Origin: Wolbachia endosymbiont of Oedothorax gibbosus
GTDB taxonomy: Bacteria; Pseudomonadota; Alphaproteobacteria; Rickettsiales; Anaplasmataceae
Length of the DNA stretch: 64,000 bases
Direction of reading: 5' to 3'
Assembly (NCBI RefSeq): GCF_936270145.1
Contig: NZ_OW370537.1
Coordinates: 1,364,001-1,428,000 of the forward strand
Shown: one piece after another, positions 59,741 through 64,000 of the stretch
How positions within the stretch are numbered: position 1 is the first letter of the stretch
Layout of the letters: each line of letters opens with the position of its first letter
Program-made: the position numbers and the translations under genes
The notes under the pieces: generated by a model
What the model saw: the letters and a program-made list of their open reading frames with translations, nothing else
The model's database searches: none
What the model was told of the DNA's origin: nothing

Positions 59741-60622
59741 TTACTCAACAAAACAAGACTTAAAATTTTGTGCAATGCTATTGATTATAGCTAGATATGC
59801 ATCTTTTCCAGGCTCTATGTCTGATCCAATAGGGTCAAGAACTACCATTTTTGCGTCATTAGAAAGGGCATTAGGCTTTATGCTATCTTCCTGTGAATGA
59901 GCAAATATACATTTAACGTTTTCTTCCTTCATTATCTTTTTTAGCTTCATTAAACTCTTCATACCTATGTAAGAATCCTCTTCTATAGAAAGAATAGCGC
60001 TTGGATGATTTAGACCGAAATATTTTTCAAAATATTGATAAGCATCATGAGTAACGATGTATTTTTGATTTTTAAAATCATTCAGTTCTTTCATGATTTC
60101 TTTTACTTCTTGGTCTATTTTTTTTATAGCTTTTGTTGCATTAGAACTGTATCGATGGGAATTTTCTTTATCTATGTTAGACAATGTTGCACTTATAGAA
60201 AGTATCATGCTCTTTGCATTTTCGGGACTCAGCCAAATGTGCAAATCTTTTTCATCTTGAATATGAGTAATTTTTCTAGAAAATGAATGTGGCCGAGCAG
60301 GAAGTAGGTTAATTGTCTTTGACAATTGCACTAGTTCTTTATTATTTTTGGCGAAAGTTTTAACAAACGTCTCTAAGTTATCGTCAACATAAAATATAAC
60401 GTCACTTGATTCTAAATTACTCGCATCAGATGGCTTTAATATATAATTGTGTGCAGATGTTGCATAGCCAAGCAATTCCGGTTCTAAAATCCCTTCTGTA
60501 ACAGAAGCTACAAGTGAGTGGATAGGTTTGATTGTAGCTACAACTTTTAAATTGGATGAAAAGGCGATATTATAGTATAGTGTAAATGAAAGTAATAGAA
60601 ACAAAGTCAGTAAATGTCTCAT
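59741..60622 (-). CDS. znuA: Zinc ABC transporter substrate-binding protein ZnuA
   Basis: ZnuA captures Zn2+ in the periplasm and passes it to the ZnuB/ZnuC transporter. The 293-residue product has a signal peptide (MRHLLTLFLLLSFTLYYNIA). Metal-site residues lie in ATIKPIHSLVASV, YATSAHNYILKPSDA (about residues 53-67), DLHIWLSP (about 126-133) and VTHDAYQYFEKYFG (about 190-203). The His-rich loop of E. coli ZnuA is absent. Its ATG at 60622 overlaps the divergent znuC start by 9 bases, so there is no intergenic promoter region. No znuB (permease) gene is in the window. Confidence 0.93.
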   Translation of the reverse strand: MRHLLTLFLLLSFTLYYNIAFSSNLKVVATIKPIHSLVASVTEGILEPELLGYATSAHNYILKPSDASNLESSDVIFYVDDNLETFVKTFAKNNKELVQLSKTINLLPARPHSFSRKITHIQDEKDLHIWLSPENAKSMILSISATLSNIDKENSHRYSSNATKAIKKIDQEVKEIMKELNDFKNQKYIVTHDAYQYFEKYFGLNHPSAILSIEEDSYIGMKSLMKLKKIMKEENVKCIFAHSQEDSIKPNALSNDAKMVVLDPIGSDIEPGKDAYLAIINSIAQNFKSCFVE

Positions 60623-61354
60623 ATAAACGTTGAGAAGAAGTTAAATTTTGTCAATAAATTAAATAATGTCAATAATCATGTTCTAAAAATAGAAAATCTC
60701 GCTCTCACATATGATGGTAAAAGAATCCTTGATAATATCAATATGTTCATGAAAAGAGGAGACGTAATTACAATACTTGGTCCAAATGGTGGAGGTAAAA
60801 CCTCTTTAGTGAAAGCAATTGCTGGTATAAATAAAAATTATACTGGAAATATTGTGTTAGCTGAGAACACAAAAATTAGCTACATGCCGCAAAATTTTAG
60901 TGTTAGTAATTTGATGCCAATAACAGTTGAATATTTCCTTTTAAATAGCTCCTTGAAAAGACTAAAGAAAAATCAATCCATTATTACAGAAGTGATAGAG
61001 TTGGTTGGTATCGGTAACATTTTGAAGAATCAAGTGTTAGAAATTTCTGCAGGGCAAACACAACTACTACTGCTTGCACGTTGTTTAATTGCAGAGCCTG
61101 ACCTGATCATTCTAGATGAACCAGTTAGTGCAATGGATATTAACGCACGGGCTAAGTTCTATGATATTATAAGCAAAATAGCAAAAAAACGATTGGTATC
61201 GATTCTTATGACTTCTCATGATCTTAACTCTGCTCTACCATCCTCAGATTACATAATTTGTATAAATAATACTATCTATTGCCAAGGTAAGCCTGATGAG
61301 ATTATGAAAAATAGAACCCTAAATGAAATATTTAGCAGTTACGCAGCGAAATGA
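60614..61354 (+). CDS. znuC: Zinc ABC transporter ATP-binding protein ZnuC
   Basis: The 246-residue ABC ATPase energises Zn2+ import. It has Walker A GPNGGGKTSL (about residues 56-65), Q-loop YMPQNFS, a signature read as ISAGQTQ instead of LSGGQ (about 140-146), Walker B LIILDEPVSAMD (about 160-171) and the H-loop TSHDLNS. The N-terminus (MSHINVEKK) extends about 25 residues before the conserved ALTYDGKRIL; no other start exists between, so the ATG at 60614 inside znuA is used. It overlaps ubiB by 4 bases. Confidence 0.93.
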   Translation: MSHINVEKKLNFVNKLNNVNNHVLKIENLALTYDGKRILDNINMFMKRGDVITILGPNGGGKTSLVKAIAGINKNYTGNIVLAENTKISYMPQNFSVSNLMPITVEYFLLNSSLKRLKKNQSIITEVIELVGIGNILKNQVLEISAGQTQLLLLARCLIAEPDLIILDEPVSAMDINARAKFYDIISKIAKKRLVSILMTSHDLNSALPSSDYIICINNTIYCQGKPDEIMKNRTLNEIFSSYAAK

Positions 61355-62772
61355 TTCAAAATATTTTGCGTCTTCTGCACATAACTACGGTGCTGACACG
61401 TTACAATGTATTACCTTATTTACTTCCACCATCAAAGAAATCAATAAATAAAATACAAGGCCACAAACTAAAGCATGCTCTTGAAAAATTAGGTCCGGTG
61501 TTCATTAAGTTTGGGCAGTCTATCTCATCACGTACTGATGTTTTAAATGAGGATATAACAAATAACTTGTTATTGATATGTGATAGATTGCCATCGTTTT
61601 CACATAAAATAGCAGTTAAAACTATAGAAAGTGAGTTTAATTGTAAATTGAGCGACATTTTTTCAAGCTTTTCTGAAAAGCCAATTGCAGCAGCATCGAT
61701 TTCTCAGGTGCATAGAGCGGTTACAACTGAGGGTAAAGAAGTTGCTGTGAAGGTTTTAAGGCCAAATATTGAGAAAACATTCTCAAGGGATATAAAGATG
61801 CTTTCTTGGCTTGCGGAAATTGCAGAAAAATTTAGCGAACAATCAAAAAGGCTGAAGCCGATTGAATTAGTCAAAACTTTTGCTGAAATTTGCCGATTAG
61901 AGTTAGATCTACGTTTTGAAGCTGCTCACTCTTCGGAATTAAAGGAAAACACAAAAAATGACAAAGGTTTTTATGTACCTGAAGTAGATTGGAATAGAAC
62001 TTCAAGAAAGGTTTTAACATTAGAATGGATAGAAGCAACGCCAATATACGAAGTTGAAAAACATAAGCAAATAGCTATCAACCTTATAGAATCGTTTTGT
62101 AATCAGGTATACAGGGATTGTTTTTTTCATGCTGATATGCATCCTGGAAATCTAATGGTTGATAGTAATAACAATATTATTGCCCTGGATTGTGGAATCA
62201 TGGGTAGAATAGATCGTGAGACATGCTATTACGTTATAGAGATACTCAAAGGCTTTTTAAATCGGGATTATGATCACGTTGCAAAAATGCACTTTAAAGC
62301 TGGTTACGTTTCATCACAGCATAGAAATTTTGTCACAGCTTGCAGGGCAATAGGTGAACCCATTATTGGGCAGCCTATACAGAAGATTTCATTTGCTAGT
62401 TTACTTGCTCAGCTATTAAAAATAACTGGTGATTTTGATATGAAAGTTCAAACACAATTGTTATTGCTGCAGAAAACTATGATTTTACTGGAAGGGACAT
62501 GTAGAAAGATCTACTCAGAAATCAATATGTGGAAAGTAGTTGAAACGTGGATAAGCAGTCAACATGAAAATAAAATAGGGTATAGGGAAAAAATTAGAAG
62601 TTCTTATCCCATAAAAACAATCCAAGGAATACTTAGCCTTATAGAAAAATTAAACCTAATAGCTGATAAAAAATTAGAAAACATCCAAATTAAAAATAAA
62701 TCAAATGGAAAAGTCTATTTTTTGCTGTGGTCTGTAATTATAATTCTAATTGTTAAATTTTTAATTTCTTAA
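61351..62772 (+). CDS. ubiB: UbiB-family ubiquinone biosynthesis kinase-like protein
   Basis: UbiB is an atypical kinase/ATPase that assists ubiquinone synthesis at the membrane. The 473-residue product has the family KxGQ motif in FIKFGQSISSRTDV (about residues 51-64), the Ala-rich loop AAASISQVHRA (about 112-122), Lys in EVAVKVLRP, the catalytic region FFHADMHPGNLMV (about 257-269) and DCGIMGR, and one C-terminal membrane helix (VYFLLWSVIIILIVKFLI, about 454-471). Its ATGA overlap with znuC implies co-transcription. In the pathway it joins ubiD at 18.5-19.9 kb. Confidence 0.93.
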   Translation: MIQNILRLLHITTVLTRYNVLPYLLPPSKKSINKIQGHKLKHALEKLGPVFIKFGQSISSRTDVLNEDITNNLLLICDRLPSFSHKIAVKTIESEFNCKLSDIFSSFSEKPIAAASISQVHRAVTTEGKEVAVKVLRPNIEKTFSRDIKMLSWLAEIAEKFSEQSKRLKPIELVKTFAEICRLELDLRFEAAHSSELKENTKNDKGFYVPEVDWNRTSRKVLTLEWIEATPIYEVEKHKQIAINLIESFCNQVYRDCFFHADMHPGNLMVDSNNNIIALDCGIMGRIDRETCYYVIEILKGFLNRDYDHVAKMHFKAGYVSSQHRNFVTACRAIGEPIIGQPIQKISFASLLAQLLKITGDFDMKVQTQLLLLQKTMILLEGTCRKIYSEINMWKVVETWISSQHENKIGYREKIRSSYPIKTIQGILSLIEKLNLIADKKLENIQIKNKSNGKVYFLLWSVIIILIVKFLIS

Positions 62773-62838
62773 ACTGTGGTGCGTCAAGCCCAATTTTTAT
62801 TCAACTTAATTTTTAATCTGCAGGAGTCGAATTGAGAA

Positions 62839-63003
62839 TAGACTTCTTGCATAACCCAAACTAAGTAGAAAAAAGGTATAGCTAACACGTCATACCACCG
62901 CGGTATCTCTAGATCCCGCTAGCGGGATGACGGTTGTCGTTTAGCTATAAATGTTCAAGAAATTTACCAAACGAAAAAAAAGGCAAAAGAAGCCCTGGTC
63001 ATT
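62839..63003. mobile_element. Non-autonomous TA-flanked element, copy 4 (truncated by ISWpi1)
   Basis: TAGACTTCTTGCATAACCCA at 62839 is the end seen at 6727. It is followed by CTAAGTAGAAAAAAGGTATA, one family-B palindrome and the first 60 bases of the core (ATTTACCAAACGAAAAAAAA...). It is interrupted at 63003 by ISWpi1. The rest of the element is not seen before the window ends. The interval 62773-62838 before it shows nothing. Confidence 0.7.
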
Positions 63004-63054
63004 AGACTTCTTTCAAAATTGAGGGAGAGAGAGTAAGATCAAGTATTTGGAAGC

Positions 63055-63492
63055 ATGAAATATAAGGAAATAGAAAAGTTAGAAGGAGAAAAGTTTCGAC
63101 GTTTAACGGGGGTAAAAAAATCAACATTTAAGAGAATGGTAGAAATTCTAGATGAGGAGGATAAAAGGAAAAAAGCTAGAAGTGGAAGAAAAAGCAAACT
63201 TTGTATAGAAGATAGATTACTTATGGCACTGGAATATATGAGAGAATATCGTACATATTTTCATATAGGACAAAGTTATGGCATGAGTGAAAGCAACTGT
63301 TTTAAAATAATAAGGTGGGTAGAAGACACATTAATAAAACATCCAGATTTTGCATTACCAGGAAAAAAAGATCTATTAAATAGTAATGTAGAATACGAAG
63401 TTTTGGTAATAGATGGAACTGAAACAGCAGTAGAAAGGCCAAAAAAAAGCAAAAGCGCTTTTACTCTGGAAAGAAAAAAAGGCATACTATAA
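63055..63492 (+). CDS. ISWpi1 transposase ORFA, copy B
   Basis: The 145-residue product is identical to that of 23097-23534: helix-turn-helix region, first catalytic Asp in VLVIDGTETAVERP, end KKGIL. It carries the same A7 tract for -1 frameshifting into ORFB at 63474-63480. The full transposase cannot be made here because ORFB is interrupted. Confidence 0.9.
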   Translation: MKYKEIEKLEGEKFRRLTGVKKSTFKRMVEILDEEDKRKKARSGRKSKLCIEDRLLMALEYMREYRTYFHIGQSYGMSESNCFKIIRWVEDTLIKHPDFALPGKKDLLNSNVEYEVLVIDGTETAVERPKKSKSAFTLERKKGIL

Positions 63493-63744
63493 AAACACAA
63501 ATAGTAACAGAGAAGAAGAGTAAAAAGGTCGTATGTACATCTTTCTCCAATGGTAGAAAACATGATTTTCGGATGTTTAGAGAATCAAAGATAGCAATAT
63601 TACCGCAAACTAAGATCCTAGCTGATTCTGGTTACAGAGGAATGCAAAAGATACATAAAAATGTTGAATTACCACATAGAAGATCAAAAAAGAATCCTTT
63701 ATCAAAGGAGAAAAAAGCAGAAAATAGATCTCTCTCTATACGAA
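63480..63744 (+). pseudogene. ISWpi1 transposase ORFB, copy B, truncated by IS982
   Basis: Read in the -1 frame from the A7 tract, it gives RHTIKTQIVTEKKSKKVVC, then MFRESKIAILPQTKILADSG and ends at RSLSIR, where copy A continues RVVVENVIGLLKRF. The following codons to the stop at 63815 are IS982 sequence. The catalytic Glu is lost. Confidence 0.85.
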
Positions 63745-64000
63745 ACCCCAGTTGCGGATTAATCAATATAGTAAAATCTAGAAATACAGGGCTTTTTAGG
63801 CTTCATGGAATATGAAACTAATGTGGAAAAGACGTGCACCAAGAAATTTATTGGAGACCTGTGCCTTGAATGCTCAAGCTCAAGTCTGTCTTTTAGGTAG
63901 CCAAAAACTGTTTCAATAATCGACCTTTTTCTTAAAAAAATCTTTTCTTCAAGTAGCATTAATGTGTTTTTCATACCTTTTTTTACTTTGGTAACGAGTT
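63745..64000 (-). mobile_element. IS982-family element (continues beyond the window)
   Basis: Begins ACCCCAGTTGCGGATTAATC at 63745, inside ISWpi1 ORFB. It contains the end of a transposase on the minus strand. The other end and the target duplication lie outside the window. Confidence 0.8.
63759..64000 (-). CDS. IS982-family transposase, C-terminal part (5' end outside the window)
   Basis: The open frame enters from the right edge as LVTKVKKGMKNTLMLLEEKI, followed by FLRKRSIIETVFGYLKDRLE, then HSRHRSPINFLVHVFSTLVS and YSMKPKKPCISRFYYID. KRSxIETV with the last catalytic Glu and the HSRHRS motif are typical for IS982 DDE transposases. The visible part shows no defect. The stop is 14 bases from the element end. 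Confidence 0.85.
   Translation of the reverse strand, partial: LVTKVKKGMKNTLMLLEEKIFLRKRSIIETVFGYLKDRLELEHSRHRSPINFLVHVFSTLVSYSMKPKKPCISRFYYID

Larger units (their letters stand above)
63003..63744 (+). mobile_element. ISWpi1-type IS5-family element, copy B (3' part cut by IS982)
   Basis: Starts TAGACTTCTTTCAAAATT at the TA 63003-63004, 50 bases before an ORFA whose product is identical to that of copy A. The homology to copy A ends at 63744 (CTATACGAA), where unrelated IS982 sequence begins. It is inserted in the core of the non-coding element. Confidence 0.88.

Overview
The window is about 64 kb of a low-GC chromosome from an obligate intracellular alphaproteobacterium of the order Rickettsiales, almost certainly Wolbachia. 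The evidence is the gene set (scattered nuo genes, hflK-hflC-degP, a Pal lipoprotein, ZnuA/ZnuC, MreB with an FtsI-type penicillin-binding protein, ankyrin and Ulp1-like proteins), IS5-family elements of the ISWpi1 type, IS4 and IS982 elements, and dense short palindromic repeats of the Wolbachia palindromic element type both between and inside genes.

Layout. 1-6.6 kb: the 5' part of a membrane protein gene, then a tight nuoJKLMN operon (minus strand). 6.7-8.1 kb: a 1.37-kb non-coding element with TA-flanked inverted ends. 8.1-12 kb: mnmA, mreB and a frameshifted, active-site-degenerate M32 carboxypeptidase. 12-17.5 kb: pal, tilS, an FtsH-derived AAA protein, a leftover tilS 3' end and ftsH, the last split by a one-base deletion; this is best read as a tandem tilS-end/ftsH duplication. 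17.6-25.7 kb: a second copy of the non-coding element, ubiD, a membrane Ulp1-like protease gene broken by ISWpi1 that itself carries an IS4 element, and a DUF3857/transglutaminase protein. 25.7-31 kb: an ATPase remnant, a DsbA-like protein, a GTA-like DUF2460 gene with one amber codon, an unknown gene, a decayed IS4 and an Rpn-family nuclease. 31-40 kb: uvrD, a third copy of the element, an unknown membrane protein, ppa, tRNA-Ser(GCU), surA, an oxidoreductase module and a formyl-THF cyclo-ligase. 39-51 kb: several Wolbachia-type unknown membrane proteins, elbB, ftsI, ispH, qor, a frameshifted ankyrin gene, cox11, a BI-1 protein, rlmB and an Smr protein. 51-62.8 kb: hflK-hflC-degP, dnaK, an RNase E/G, rpmG, an orphan HTH protein, znuA, znuC and ubiB. 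62.8-64 kb: a triple nest, with the non-coding element hit by ISWpi1, which is hit by IS982.

How the genes work together. Most intact genes are housekeeping: proton-pumping respiration (nuoJ-N, cox11, ubiD and ubiB for ubiquinone), tRNA and rRNA modification (mnmA, tilS, rlmB), envelope and septum (mreB, ftsI, pal, surA, degP, DsbA), membrane protein quality control (ftsH, hflKC), isoprenoids (ispH) and zinc uptake (znuA, znuC). The accessory content is decaying genes and nested mobile elements. The non-coding element shares the first ten bases of its ends (TAGACTTCTT) and its TA target with ISWpi1, which suggests that ISWpi1 transposase mobilises it.
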